From Draconibacterium sediminis (GTDB lineage: Bacteria; Bacteroidota; Bacteroidia; Bacteroidales; Prolixibacteraceae), in contig NZ_JRHC01000001.1 in the NCBI RefSeq assembly GCF_000949475.1, positions 2,356,001-2,420,000 on the forward strand: a stretch of 64,000 nucleotides of DNA, given 5' to 3'. Each line of letters starts with the position of its first letter. The stretch's first letter is position 1. Below, piece after piece: positions 45,182 to 55,041 of this stretch. The translations under genes were made by a program, and so were the position numbers. The notes under the pieces are model-generated. The model was given only the letters and a program-made list of their open reading frames with translations. It was not told the DNA's origin and did no database searches.

Positions 45182-45898
45182 TTACCAGATTCCACTCAAT
45201 CCATCTTCCAATGCTTTTTGGTAGCGTTCCATATTAAACGAATACAAGTACGGCGATTTGTGTGCACCACCTGTTTTCCGTTCTTTTAACTTGTCAAGAA
45301 TATTGTAGTTTAACATTTTTCGCTGAAAATTGCGTCGGTCCAGATCGCGGCCAAGAATCGTTTCATAAAGTTTCTGAAGTTCGGGCATCGTAAATTTCCG
45401 GGGTAACAGTTTTAAACCAATGGGTTGTTGGCTTAGCTGTAAACGCAAGGTACTGATGGCCTTCTCTATAATTTGTTTATGATCGAGCAGCATCGAAACA
45501 TCGGTGTTTAAAGAAACCCAATCGCAATGGTCGGAAAAAAGGTCGGGGGTTGGTTTTACTTTCCTAAAATCAACCAAAGCATAAAATCCTACAGAGATAA
45601 AACGTTTGTCAAAAAAACTCTTGTCGTGATCGGTGCCTGCCATATCGGCATCGAGTAAGGCTTTATTCGATTTTGACCTTTCCGGATCGCTAAATACTTT
45701 AAATTGTTTTAAAAACAGATTGTCGAGCCCGGTACGCTCTTTAACTATACGTTGCGCTGCCTGCTCAAGCGTTTCATCGTATTTTAAAAATCCTCCGGGA
45801 AGCGAATATTCCTTCGAATACTTTAAATGCAAAAGCAGTACTTTAAGCTCATTGTTGCTAAATCCGAATATCACACAATCGATTGATATGTGATTCAT
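45182..45898 (-). CDS. Nudix-domain transcriptional regulator (NrtR/AraR-like), second copy
   Basis: Paralogue of the protein at 4794-5543, 238 residues from ATG 45898 (or 250 from an in-frame TTG at 45934, which would match the length of the TTG-started copy). The same degenerate Nudix box is present (R-I-V-K-E-R-T-G-L), again lacking two catalytic glutamates, and the C-terminal winged helix (LLPRKFTMPELQKLYETILGR) is almost unchanged. The copies differ mainly in the loop between about residues 75 and 125, which in such proteins shapes the ligand pocket. Divergent from the GH3-esterase-GH3 genes, which it may control. Ligand probably a pentose or similar sugar, by analogy to AraR. Confidence 0.8.
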   Translation of the reverse strand: MNHISIDCVIFGFSNNELKVLLLHLKYSKEYSLPGGFLKYDETLEQAAQRIVKERTGLDNLFLKQFKVFSDPERSKSNKALLDADMAGTDHDKSFFDKRFISVGFYALVDFRKVKPTPDLFSDHCDWVSLNTDVSMLLDHKQIIEKAISTLRLQLSQQPIGLKLLPRKFTMPELQKLYETILGRDLDRRNFQRKMLNYNILDKLKERKTGGAHKSPYLYSFNMERYQKALEDGLSGIW

Positions 45899-46010
45899 GT
45901 ACTCTGTTGAATTGATCGGCGCTGTTTTATCCAAGGTCTTTAATTTTTATGCTTACAAAGTAGAAAAAAATCTGGAAGTAATAACTGAATATGTTTAAAA
46001 ATATAATAAT

Positions 46011-46025
46011 GTGTCGCAATGACAC
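46011..46025. promoter_or_regulatory. Inverted repeat upstream of the GH3 operon
   Basis: GTGTC-GCAAT-GACAC lies in the 213-bp divergent region between the Nudix regulator and the first GH3 gene, 86 bp before the GH3 start. It is the only clear dyad there and is a candidate operator for the Nudix regulator. Confidence 0.4.
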
Positions 46026-46111
46026 TAGGAATAAAATTTATTTCTATCTTCGACGCAGTGATAAATACCATATCTTAAACTAAAACTTAAATAGGAACTA
46101 AATCATTCACC

Positions 46112-48541
46112 ATGATCGGTAACAAACTTAGACTAAACAGTGTACTCACCCTCCTTCTATTATTACTTGTATCCGGCGGTTTGTCGGCAAGTGTTTCTCA
46201 AAAAAGCGTAAAAGAAATCGTTAAGTCGATGACCCTGGAGCAGAAAGCCCAGTTGGTTATCGGAACCGGAATGTACTTTCCCTTGCCTGATTCCATTCGC
46301 GAAAAAATGCCTCCAATGTTTGGTGGAGGACTTGATACCAGCACGCCATACGGAAAAATGGTAGAAAAAATCAGGGGATATTTGCCCGGAACTGCCGGAG
46401 TAACTGCAGAATATCCCGGATTGGGAGTTACAAGCCAGACTTTGGCTGATGGTCCGGCCGGATTACGTATCAGCCCAACACGACCGGGAGAAACCGATAC
46501 TTATTATTGTACAGCTTTCCCGATTGCAACCGTAATGGCTTCATCGTGGGATACCGAGTTGGTAGAATCGGTAGGAAAAGCAATGGGAATAGAAGTACTT
46601 GAATATGGTGCCGACGTGCTTTTGGCTCCGGCATTGAATATCCAGCGCGATCCCTTGTGCGGACGTAACTTCGAATATTATTCAGAAGATCCGCTACTAT
46701 CCGGAAAAATGGCAGCTGCCATGGTGAATGGTATTCAGTCGAACGGAGTTGGAACTTCCATCAAACACTTTGTGGTAAACAACCAGGAAACTAATCGTAT
46801 GTCGGTTGATGTAATTGTTAGCGAACGTGCTTTGCGCGAAATTTATCTGAAAGGTTTTAAAATCGCGGTTCAGGAAAGTCAGCCATGGACAGTGATGTCG
46901 TCTTACAATAAAGTAAACGGAGTTTATACTTCAGAAAGTCACGATTTGTTAACAAAAATCCTTCGCAATGACTGGGGATTTGAAGGATATGTAATGACCG
47001 ACTGGGGCGGCGGCAGCGATGTTGTTGCCCAAATGGTAGCCGGAAACGATATGATCCAGCCCGGTTCGCCTGAGACCATAAAAACGCTTATCGAAGCCGT
47101 TGAGTCAGGAAAGCTCGATGAATCGGTTTTGGATACAAATGTTGAGCGTATCCTGAATATCATGGTTAAAACACCTCGTTTTAAAGGAACAAAAATTTCA
47201 AATAGTCCTGATCTGAAAGCGCATGCCCAAGTAACGCGTCAGGCTGCTACCGATGGTATGGTATTATTGGAAAATAATGGCGCGCTTCCTTTCTCAAAAA
47301 GTATTAAAAATGTGGCCGCATTCGGAAATGCTTCCTACGATTTTATTTCAGGAGGAACCGGAAGTGGCGATGTTAACGAAGCTTACACGGTTTCGTTGTT
47401 GGAAGGCCTGCAAAATGCCGGATACAAAACTTACGGCGAACTTAAAACAACATACGAAACCTACATGGAAGAAGCGAGTAAAGTGCAGGATAAATCCAAA
47501 AACTTTATTGCTGCTTTAATGGGTGGAAAAATTCCTGTTGAAGAAATGGCTTTTGATGCATCGATTGCTGAAGAGATGGCAGCAAAAGCTGATATTGCTT
47601 TAATCACCATCGGACGAAATGCCGGAGAAGGTGGCGACCGCGAAGCTGTTGAAGGCGATTTCTACCTGAATAAAAATGAAAAAGACCTGATCAAAAAAGT
47701 TACCGAAGCTTTCCATGCAAAAGGTAAAAAAGCGGTGGTTATTCTGAATGTAGGCGGCGTAGTTGAAACCGCAAGCTGGAGCAATATTCCTGATGCCGTA
47801 CTTTGTGCATGGCAACCTGGACAGGAGGGTGGTAACTCGGTAGTTGATGTACTTTCAGGAAAAGTAAATCCATCGGGAAAATTGGCACAAACCTTCCCTG
47901 TGAAATACGAGGATGGTTCGTCGTCGGATAATTTCCCCGGCGAGGCAATAAAAGTTGAGGGAGCAGAAGATAATACCGCCGATCAATCCGGTTTCTCGAT
48001 GATGCGCCGCGTACCCTGGGAAGTGGTTTACGAAGAAGATATTTACGTGGGTTACCGTTATTTCAATACTTTCGATGTGCCAGTTGCTTACGAATTCGGA
48101 TACGGAAAATCGTACTCAACATTTGAATACAGCAACCTGAAACTGAGTGACAAAAATTTTGATGAAAAAATTACGGTTTCCATCGATGTGAAAAATACAG
48201 GTGATGTTGCGGGTAAAGAAGTGGTTCAGGTTTATGCCAGCGCGCCGGGTAAATCACTTGAAAAACCTGAAGAAGAGCTGGTAGCCTTCGGAAAAACTGC
48301 GCTGTTAGAACCGGGCAAATCGGCAACGCTATCATTTGATATTGATGCCGCACTTTTAGCTTCGTTTGATGAAGCAAGTACAAGCTGGATTACAGAGGCC
48401 GGTGATTACATCATAAAAGTTGGAGCTTCTTCAAAAGACATTAAAGCAAAAGCAACATTTTCTGTTGCCAAAGATATAACAGTTCAGAAGGTATCAAAAG
48501 CTATGGTGCCTGAACGCGACTTTGAAAAAATGCATAGGTAG
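46112..48541 (+). CDS. GH3-family beta-glycosidase
   Basis: Exported enzyme of 809 residues with a signal peptide (about 1-27). The TIM barrel carries substrate-binding DGPAGLR near 113, GADVLLAPALNIQRDPLCGRNFEYYSED near 166-192 (shown in part in the family as NIxRxPxxGRNFE), KHFVVNNQETNR near 219 and nucleophile D297 in VMTDWGG. A second alpha/beta domain (about 390-600) and a C-terminal fibronectin-III-like domain (about 690-790) follow. It most likely acts as beta-glucosidase or beta-xylosidase. First of three enzymes in one orientation downstream of the second Nudix regulator. Confidence 0.9.
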   Translation: MIGNKLRLNSVLTLLLLLLVSGGLSASVSQKSVKEIVKSMTLEQKAQLVIGTGMYFPLPDSIREKMPPMFGGGLDTSTPYGKMVEKIRGYLPGTAGVTAEYPGLGVTSQTLADGPAGLRISPTRPGETDTYYCTAFPIATVMASSWDTELVESVGKAMGIEVLEYGADVLLAPALNIQRDPLCGRNFEYYSEDPLLSGKMAAAMVNGIQSNGVGTSIKHFVVNNQETNRMSVDVIVSERALREIYLKGFKIAVQESQPWTVMSSYNKVNGVYTSESHDLLTKILRNDWGFEGYVMTDWGGGSDVVAQMVAGNDMIQPGSPETIKTLIEAVESGKLDESVLDTNVERILNIMVKTPRFKGTKISNSPDLKAHAQVTRQAATDGMVLLENNGALPFSKSIKNVAAFGNASYDFISGGTGSGDVNEAYTVSLLEGLQNAGYKTYGELKTTYETYMEEASKVQDKSKNFIAALMGGKIPVEEMAFDASIAEEMAAKADIALITIGRNAGEGGDREAVEGDFYLNKNEKDLIKKVTEAFHAKGKKAVVILNVGGVVETASWSNIPDAVLCAWQPGQEGGNSVVDVLSGKVNPSGKLAQTFPVKYEDGSSSDNFPGEAIKVEGAEDNTADQSGFSMMRRVPWEVVYEEDIYVGYRYFNTFDVPVAYEFGYGKSYSTFEYSNLKLSDKNFDEKITVSIDVKNTGDVAGKEVVQVYASAPGKSLEKPEEELVAFGKTALLEPGKSATLSFDIDAALLASFDEASTSWITEAGDYIIKVGASSKDIKAKATFSVAKDITVQKVSKAMVPERDFEKMHR

Positions 48542-48556
48542 TGGGACTTGGTTAAA

Positions 48557-48594
48557 AACTCTCTCCCTGGAATAGTTCAGGGGGGGAGTTCCCT
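48557..48594 (+). terminator. Hairpin after the first GH3 gene
   Basis: AACTCTCTCCCTG (48557-48569) pairs with CAGGGGGGGAGTT (48578-48590) with two G-T pairs around a short loop and is followed by CCCTTTTCC. T-run is poor, so it may stabilise the 3' end rather than stop transcription fully. Confidence 0.5.
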
Positions 48595-48655
48595 TTTCCT
48601 AAACCTGTGAATAAACAAGCTTTTTAGAACTAAACAAACGATAAACCTGCTACCT

Positions 48656-50215
48656 ATGAAAAACCTTCGCGTAATTCTGTTTTTGGGTATTGCTCTGGTA
48701 TTTGGGGCATGTTCAACTCAGCCACCCAAACAAATAAAAGATAGTGTAACTATTGCCGATGGAACGGTGAGTGGTTCGTTTGATGAAAGTACCGGAATTA
48801 CCACTTTTAAGGGAATCCCGTTTGCTGCTCCGCCTGTGGGCGATTTGCGTTGGAAAGCACCCCAACCCGTTGAACCCTGGGAAGGCGTGAAAGAATGTAC
48901 TGAATTTTCAGCCAGCCCGATGCAGGCAACTCCAATGCCGTTTAGTATGTGGACACAGGAGTTTATAGCTCCGAAAGAGCCTTTAAGCGAAGATTGTTTG
49001 TACCTGAATGTTTGGACTCCGGCAAAAGATGCAACTGAAAAACATCCGGTGCTGGTTTATATATACGGTGGTGGTTTTTCAAGTGGCGGAAGCGCTGTGC
49101 CGATTTACGATGGGATGGAAATGGCAAAGAAAGGCCTTGTTTTTATAACGATAAACTATCGTGTAGGAACTTTAGGATTTTTGGCGCATCCGGAATTAAC
49201 GGCTGAATCGCCAAACAACGCTTCAGGAAATTATGGTTTGCTCGACCAGGTTGAAGCCCTGAAATGGGTGAATAAAAATATTGCTGCTTTTGGCGGCGAT
49301 CCAAACAATATTACCATTGCCGGTCAGTCGGCCGGTGCGTTTAGTGTTAATTATTTAGTGGCAAGTCCGCTAACAAAAGGATTGATTCACCGTGCCATTG
49401 CCGAGAGTGGTGGTGCGGTGCTTTCAACTAATGCGTTGGCACGTGGTGGCAGCCTGAAATCTGCTGAGGAAGCCGGTGTAAAATTTGCCGAATCATTAGG
49501 CGCATCGTCTGTTGAAGAATTGCGTGCCAAAAGTGCTGACGAGATTTTAGGTGGTCCCGGACTTCGAAATCCGATTGTTGACGGTTATTTTCTGCCCAAA
49601 CCGGTTAGTGAAATATTTGCCAACGGAGAGCAAAACGATATTCCGGTAATTATTGGCTGGAACGAAGATGAAGGTTTTGGAGGGACACCTGTTCCTGCCG
49701 GTCAGTTCAAAGAGCGTATAAAACAACTATTCGGCGATAAGGCCGATGAGTTTTTAGAGAAATTTCCAATAAAAACGGATGAGGAAGCCTTTGCCATTCA
49801 GAATGATCTTGGCGCCTTGCAAACTTTTGGTATTCAGTCGTACAAATGGATGCTGTTACAGAACGAAAAGGCAACATCGAAAGTATTTATGTACCGTTTC
49901 GAGCGTGATGTCCCTTACGCCGATGGAATGAGCGACTTTGGGGCTTTCCATACCGGAGAAGTTCCGTATGCTTACAATAACCTGAAAATGAGTCCGCGCC
50001 CATGGACCGGGGCGGATTATAAACTGGCCGATCTGATGTCGGACTACTGGGTGAATTTTGCCATATCAGGAGATCCAAATGCAGAAGGATTACCGGAGTG
50101 GGAAGCAGCAACTCCCGATAATCTGAAAGCGATGCGTTTTAACAGCACATCAGCATGTGGCGATTTGCCAAGTATTGAATTGCTCAAATTTCTTGATACA
50201 TTTTATTCCAACTAA
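48656..50215 (+). CDS. Type B carboxylesterase, lipoprotein
   Basis: Alpha/beta-hydrolase of 519 residues with lipobox C19 (FGAC). The type B pattern is clear: FKGIPFAAPPVGDLRWKAP, SEDCLYLNVWTPA, VYIYGGGFSSGG (oxyanion hole), nucleophile S225 in AGQSAGAF (GQSAG instead of the usual GESAG), and catalytic His region FGAFHTGEVPY near 425. It could remove acyl groups such as acetate or ferulate from plant-type polysaccharides, in keeping with the GH3 genes on both sides. The natural ester is unknown. The next GH3 starts 27 bp downstream. Confidence 0.88.
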   Translation: MKNLRVILFLGIALVFGACSTQPPKQIKDSVTIADGTVSGSFDESTGITTFKGIPFAAPPVGDLRWKAPQPVEPWEGVKECTEFSASPMQATPMPFSMWTQEFIAPKEPLSEDCLYLNVWTPAKDATEKHPVLVYIYGGGFSSGGSAVPIYDGMEMAKKGLVFITINYRVGTLGFLAHPELTAESPNNASGNYGLLDQVEALKWVNKNIAAFGGDPNNITIAGQSAGAFSVNYLVASPLTKGLIHRAIAESGGAVLSTNALARGGSLKSAEEAGVKFAESLGASSVEELRAKSADEILGGPGLRNPIVDGYFLPKPVSEIFANGEQNDIPVIIGWNEDEGFGGTPVPAGQFKERIKQLFGDKADEFLEKFPIKTDEEAFAIQNDLGALQTFGIQSYKWMLLQNEKATSKVFMYRFERDVPYADGMSDFGAFHTGEVPYAYNNLKMSPRPWTGADYKLADLMSDYWVNFAISGDPNAEGLPEWEAATPDNLKAMRFNSTSACGDLPSIELLKFLDTFYSN

Positions 50216-50242
50216 AACTATACAAAACGAAATAACCATATT

Positions 50243-52558
50243 ATGAAAAAACTGAAAATCATATCTGTCGCCTTTCTTTTTGCAGCTTTGTTTACTGGCT
50301 GTGGCCCCAAGTGGAGTGAAGAAGAAATGGGAGATTTTAATCTCGTTCATAACGAAGGTGGAGCAACTTTGGGGTATTCGCCCAAATCGGGTGTAACACT
50401 GCTAACTGATGGAGGTTATGCCTTTAAAGATTTGAACAAAAACGGTGAGCTGGATGTGTACGAAGACTGGCGCAAGTCGGTTGACGAACGTGCAAAGGAT
50501 CTGGCTTCAAAAATGTCGGTGGAACAAATTGCCGGATTAATGTTATACAGCGGGCACCAGTCGATACCTGCCGGAGGTGGCGGTTTTGGTGCCGGAACAT
50601 ACAATGGAAAATCGTTGTCGGATAGTGGCGCAAGATCAAGCGATCTCACCGATCAGCAAATCAAGTTTCTTACCGAGGATAATCTTCGTCATGTGTTGAT
50701 TACTACCGTTGAAAGTCCGGGCGTGGCTGCGCAATGGAACAACAACATGCAGGCTTTGGTTGAAGGACTTGGTTTGGGAATTCCCGGAAATACAAGTACC
50801 GATCCGCGCCACGGAACCAAAGCAGAAACCGAATATAATGCAGGAGCCGGTGGCGATATTTCGATGTGGCCAACAACACTTGGTTTGGCAGCCACTTTCG
50901 ATCCCGCTGTAATGAAAAAATTTGGCAAAATTGCCTCGATTGAATACCGTGCTTTGGGAATTGCGACTGCGCTTTCTCCACAGATCGATTTATCAACCGA
51001 ACCACGCTGGAGTCGTTTTAGCGGAACAATGGGGGAAGATCCCGGTTTGGCAGCCGACCTCACGCGTGCTTATGTCGATGGATTTCAAACATCATCAGCG
51101 GCTAAAGAGATTGCCGGTGGTTGGGGATTTGAAAGTGTGAATGCCATGGTAAAACACTGGCCAAGTGGTGGCCCTGAAGAAGGTGGCCGCGATGCACACT
51201 TTGGTTATGGCGCATATGCTGTTTATCCGGGCAACAACCTGTCGGATCAGTTAAAACCGTTTACCGAAGGTGCTTTTAAACTGGATGGCCTAACCGGAAA
51301 AGCAACAGCGGTTATGCCTTATTATACCATTTCGTATAATATCGATCAGAAGAATGGCGAAAACGTTGGAAACGCCTACAATAAATACATTATCACCGAT
51401 CTTCTAAGAGGCGAGTACGGTTACGATGGCGTGGTTTGTACCGACTGGATGATAACTGCAGATGCTGCAAATGTGCACGAATTCAGGGGAAAATGTTGGG
51501 GTGTTGAAGATCTGACGATTGCCGAGCGTCACTATAAAGTAATTGAAGCCGGTGCCGACCAGTTTGGCGGCAATAACGAAAAAGGACCCGTTTTGGAAGC
51601 TTACGAAATGGGCGTGAAAGAACATGGCGAAGAATACATGCGTAATCGGTTCGAGCAATCAGCGGTTCGTTTGCTGAAAAATATTTTCCGCCCGGGACTT
51701 TTTGAAAATCCTTACCTGGTTGTTGCCGAATCGGAAGAAATTGTAGGTAACCCGGAATACATGAAAGCCGGTTACGAAGCGCAGCTGAAATCAGTTGTGA
51801 TGTTGAAAAACAAGGATGGCGTTTTGCCGCTTGAGAAAAAGTTGAAAGTATATATTCCACAAAAATATACACCTGCCGGAACCAACTGGTTTGGTATGCG
51901 TAGCGAAGAAAAATGGAGCGACGCGGCGAATATGGATATGGTAGCCAGCTATTTTGAAGTTGTTGATGCAGCAGAAAAGGCAGACGTGGCAATTTGTTTG
52001 ATTTCAAGTCCGCAAGGTGGAACCGGATACTCGCTCGAGGATAAGGAAAAAGGCGGTAACGGATATGTTCCAATTTCACTTCAGTACGGACCGTATACTG
52101 CCGAGTATGCACGCGAGGAAAGTATTGCAGGCGGAAGCCCGTTCGAAGACTTTACCAACAGAAGTTATAAGGGTAAATCAACCGAGGCAGCTAATGTTTA
52201 CGACATGAAAGTGGTGAACGAGACCAAAGCAAAAATGGGCGATAAACCAGTAATTGTGGTGGTAAATGTGGCCAATCCTTTCATTCCTGCCGAGTTCGAA
52301 AAGAGTGCCGATGCTATTCTTGTTCACTGTGGTGTGCAGGATCAGGCGATCATGGATCTGGTAACAGGTAATGCAGAACCTTCGGCATTGCTGCCTTTCC
52401 AGTTACCTGCTAACATGAAAACGGTAGAAGAGCAGTTTGAAGACGTGCCGCGCGACATGGACTGTTATACCGATGAAATGGGCAATGTATACGATTTTGC
52501 CTATGGATTGAACTGGAGCGGAGTGATAAACGACGAAAGAGTAAATACATATAAATAA
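50243..52558 (+). CDS. GH3-family beta-glycosidase, lipoprotein with EF-hand-like loop
   Basis: Second GH3 enzyme, 771 residues; lipobox C20 (LFTGC). It belongs to a subgroup different from the 46112 gene: an EF-hand-like loop DLNKNGELDVYED (63-75) precedes the barrel, the barrel has STEPRWSRFSGTMGEDP near 251 and nucleophile D401 in VVCTDWM, and there is no C-terminal fibronectin-like domain. Insertions in the barrel (HWPSGGPEEGGRDAHFGYG) are typical of this subgroup. Specificity is likely beta-glucosidic or beta-xylosidic. Last gene of the trio; a perfect terminator follows. Confidence 0.88.
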   Translation: MKKLKIISVAFLFAALFTGCGPKWSEEEMGDFNLVHNEGGATLGYSPKSGVTLLTDGGYAFKDLNKNGELDVYEDWRKSVDERAKDLASKMSVEQIAGLMLYSGHQSIPAGGGGFGAGTYNGKSLSDSGARSSDLTDQQIKFLTEDNLRHVLITTVESPGVAAQWNNNMQALVEGLGLGIPGNTSTDPRHGTKAETEYNAGAGGDISMWPTTLGLAATFDPAVMKKFGKIASIEYRALGIATALSPQIDLSTEPRWSRFSGTMGEDPGLAADLTRAYVDGFQTSSAAKEIAGGWGFESVNAMVKHWPSGGPEEGGRDAHFGYGAYAVYPGNNLSDQLKPFTEGAFKLDGLTGKATAVMPYYTISYNIDQKNGENVGNAYNKYIITDLLRGEYGYDGVVCTDWMITADAANVHEFRGKCWGVEDLTIAERHYKVIEAGADQFGGNNEKGPVLEAYEMGVKEHGEEYMRNRFEQSAVRLLKNIFRPGLFENPYLVVAESEEIVGNPEYMKAGYEAQLKSVVMLKNKDGVLPLEKKLKVYIPQKYTPAGTNWFGMRSEEKWSDAANMDMVASYFEVVDAAEKADVAICLISSPQGGTGYSLEDKEKGGNGYVPISLQYGPYTAEYAREESIAGGSPFEDFTNRSYKGKSTEAANVYDMKVVNETKAKMGDKPVIVVVNVANPFIPAEFEKSADAILVHCGVQDQAIMDLVTGNAEPSALLPFQLPANMKTVEEQFEDVPRDMDCYTDEMGNVYDFAYGLNWSGVINDERVNTYK

Positions 52559-52576
52559 AACCATTGCAGTTTTCAG

Positions 52577-52606
52577 GGGCCTTCGGAACTTCCGAAGGCC
52601 CTTTTA
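52577..52606 (+). terminator. Intrinsic terminator after the second GH3
   Basis: GGGCCTTCGGA and TCCGAAGGCCC form a perfect 11-bp stem with a 3-base loop, followed by TTTT. It separates the GH3 trio from the next gene. Confidence 0.9.
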
Positions 52607-52709
52607 TTCCAAAACTTGAATCAGCTAAACCAAATCTACCAATGCTTTATTCGTACAGGAACAGATGTGCGAAATTTCGAATAAAGCTTTAGGCCGCAAC
52701 CAAAATAAC

Positions 52710-54947
52710 ATGAAAAGGACGTTCATTTTAAAACTAATACCGCTTGTATTATGCGTGTTTGGTTCCATCATTGTGTTCGGGCAGGACGTTATACAAATTG
52801 CCAAAAATGATGGAACTCTAAATTTCGACGGTGTGCCCGACGAAGCCTTCTGGCTAAAGGCACGACAGTTTGAACTAATAATGCACATCCCCAATTTTGA
52901 AGCTGCACCAAGCGAGGATACAAAAACCTACATCAGTTACGACGATAATTTTTTGTGGGTAGGCGCTTTCCTGAATTATAAAAATCCGGAAAACATCGTT
53001 TCTACCAGTAAAAAGCGCGACGAGAAATCAAAAAATCCCGACTCGTTCGGAATTTTATTAGATACCTACGATGATAACGAAAATGCGCTGGCTTTTTGTA
53101 CCATGCCCGCAGGACAGCGTATTGATTTTGCCGTATCAAACGATGCTCAAATGATGCCCAGCATATACGGAGCATCTTCATTAAACTACAGCTGGAACAC
53201 ATTCTGGGATGTTAAAACAGCTCGTACCGCAACCGGCTGGGCGGTTGAAATGCGGATTCCGTTTTCCAGTCTTCGTTTTCAGGAAGTGAACGGACGCGTA
53301 CAAATGGGATTGTTGATTAACCGTGGGGTAAGCCACAACAACGAAGTGGATACATACCCGGCTACCGATCCGAAATACGGCCGGCTGGCATCCAACAAAC
53401 CATCGTTGGCTCAAACCATTGAACTTTCGGGTGTGGAAAGCAAAAAAACTGTTTATGTGGCTCCTTATATCACTACCGGCGTAGAACGAACCAACGACCT
53501 GAATGAGGATGAAACAGCTTTTGATTCATCAAAAGACAATAAACTTACCGGCGGGGTTGATATCAAATACAGCCTCACCAGCAACCTTACCATGGACCTT
53601 ACTTTTAACACCGATTTTGCACAGGTGGAAGCCGATGATGAACAGGTGAATCTTACACGTTACGCACTGTTCTTTCCAGAGAAAAGGATGTTCTTTCAGG
53701 AGCGATCCAGCATTTTCGATTATAAACTAAGCGGCCCAAGTAAGTTATTCTACAGTCGCCGTATTGGTTTGGATGAGGATGGTTGCCTGACGCCAATTTT
53801 GGGTGGTGCGCGGTTAACCGGTCGTGTTGGTAAATGGGACATGGGTTTTATGGATATGCAAACGCAAAAGAATAATGGAAACCCATCGGAAAATTTTGGT
53901 GTGTTACGTTTTCGCCGCCAGGTAATCAATACCAATTCGTATGTGGGGGCTATTATCACTTCCCGGGTTGGTGCCGATATTAACGATTCGTATTCCTACG
54001 GTGTTGATGGCATCTTCCGCATTTTTGGCGACGACTACATTGAAGCTGGCGTGGCTCAGACCACCGATCCCGAGGGCACTGATTTTTCGGGGGGCATTGA
54101 AAATACATTCTATCGTGCATCGTGGCAACGGCGAAGCGAGGAAGGTTTTGCATACGATTTATCTTATGCGTATACGGGAGAGAATTTTGATCCCCAGGTT
54201 GGGTTCTTATCAAAATATGCCACCAAAGGACCAAGGCTAAAATTTCAGTACGGCTGGCTCCCAGGTGCCGGGTCGAAACTTTTTAAATACAGTATTGACG
54301 GAACTTTTTACGAATCGTACCGTGTTACCGACGGTGGTCTGGATACCGGTATGTACGGGCCGGGCTTTAGTTTAAATACCAAAAAAGGTTGGTTTGTAAA
54401 CCTGGATTTGAATTACCGCATTGAAGGTGTTGATGAAGAATTTGAACTGGATGATAATGTTGTTGTTCCGGCCGATAAATATAAAACGTATACCAGCCGG
54501 ATGACATTTATGTCGCCGGTTTCAAAGCCGCTTTCTACAACTGTAATGATGTCTGGTGGTCAGTTTTACGATGGTAATAATGTTACCGCAACCGTTGAGC
54601 CCATTTATAATCTTTCGGCCAGTTTGCAGCTCTCTGCTTATTACAACTTCAGCCATGTGGTTTTTGCCAACCGGAACCAGGAAATGAATGCTCATGTAGG
54701 GCGCCTGAAGTTTTTATACATGTACAACACAAAGCTGTCGTTTAGTTCATTTTTACAATACAATAGCGTAAACAATGTAACGGTTGCCAACTTCCGCCTG
54801 CGTTATAATCCAAAAGAAGGAAATGATCTGTACGTTGTGTACAACGAAATACGACCAACAAGCGATTATGTTGACAATGGTTTGGACGAACCCCAATTCT
54901 TAAACAGGATCTTTCAGGTGAAGTATGTTTATACTTTCCAGCTATAA
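52710..54947 (+). CDS. CBM9-like/DUF5916 outer-membrane protein
   Basis: Exported protein of 745 residues. After the signal peptide (about 1-25) a carbohydrate-binding family 9-like domain spans about 30-215 (GTLNFDGVPDEAFWLKA; TKTYISYDDNFLWVGAFL; DSFGILLDTYDDNENALAF). The remainder has the alternating pattern of an outer-membrane barrel, including FFPEKRMFFQERSSIFDYK, a DUF5916 hallmark, and ends in an aromatic residue run (KYVYTFQL) typical of barrel C-termini. ATG 52710 precedes the signal peptide; an upstream in-frame start adds only a non-homologous stretch. Function of the family is unknown. It has its own terminator on each side. Confidence 0.8.
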   Translation: MKRTFILKLIPLVLCVFGSIIVFGQDVIQIAKNDGTLNFDGVPDEAFWLKARQFELIMHIPNFEAAPSEDTKTYISYDDNFLWVGAFLNYKNPENIVSTSKKRDEKSKNPDSFGILLDTYDDNENALAFCTMPAGQRIDFAVSNDAQMMPSIYGASSLNYSWNTFWDVKTARTATGWAVEMRIPFSSLRFQEVNGRVQMGLLINRGVSHNNEVDTYPATDPKYGRLASNKPSLAQTIELSGVESKKTVYVAPYITTGVERTNDLNEDETAFDSSKDNKLTGGVDIKYSLTSNLTMDLTFNTDFAQVEADDEQVNLTRYALFFPEKRMFFQERSSIFDYKLSGPSKLFYSRRIGLDEDGCLTPILGGARLTGRVGKWDMGFMDMQTQKNNGNPSENFGVLRFRRQVINTNSYVGAIITSRVGADINDSYSYGVDGIFRIFGDDYIEAGVAQTTDPEGTDFSGGIENTFYRASWQRRSEEGFAYDLSYAYTGENFDPQVGFLSKYATKGPRLKFQYGWLPGAGSKLFKYSIDGTFYESYRVTDGGLDTGMYGPGFSLNTKKGWFVNLDLNYRIEGVDEEFELDDNVVVPADKYKTYTSRMTFMSPVSKPLSTTVMMSGGQFYDGNNVTATVEPIYNLSASLQLSAYYNFSHVVFANRNQEMNAHVGRLKFLYMYNTKLSFSSFLQYNSVNNVTVANFRLRYNPKEGNDLYVVYNEIRPTSDYVDNGLDEPQFLNRIFQVKYVYTFQL

Positions 54948-54977
54948 ATCATAAATATTTAGTAAAAGAGGGGAGAA

Positions 54978-55011
54978 GCGGGTTTACAAGCTTTTGTAAG
55001 CCTGCTTTTTT
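54978..55011 (+). terminator. Terminator after the DUF5916 gene
   Basis: GCGGGTTTACAA and TTGTAAGCCTGC pair with two mismatches around GCTT and are followed by TTTTTT. Confidence 0.65.
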
Positions 55012-55041
55012 ACTGGTAATGGAGCACGGAGGAAGGGAAAA

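Noticed and set aside
51483-52112. Minus-strand ORF of 209 codons inside the second GH3 gene
   Set aside because: It is antisense to the GH3 coding sequence, with no domain or upstream signal.
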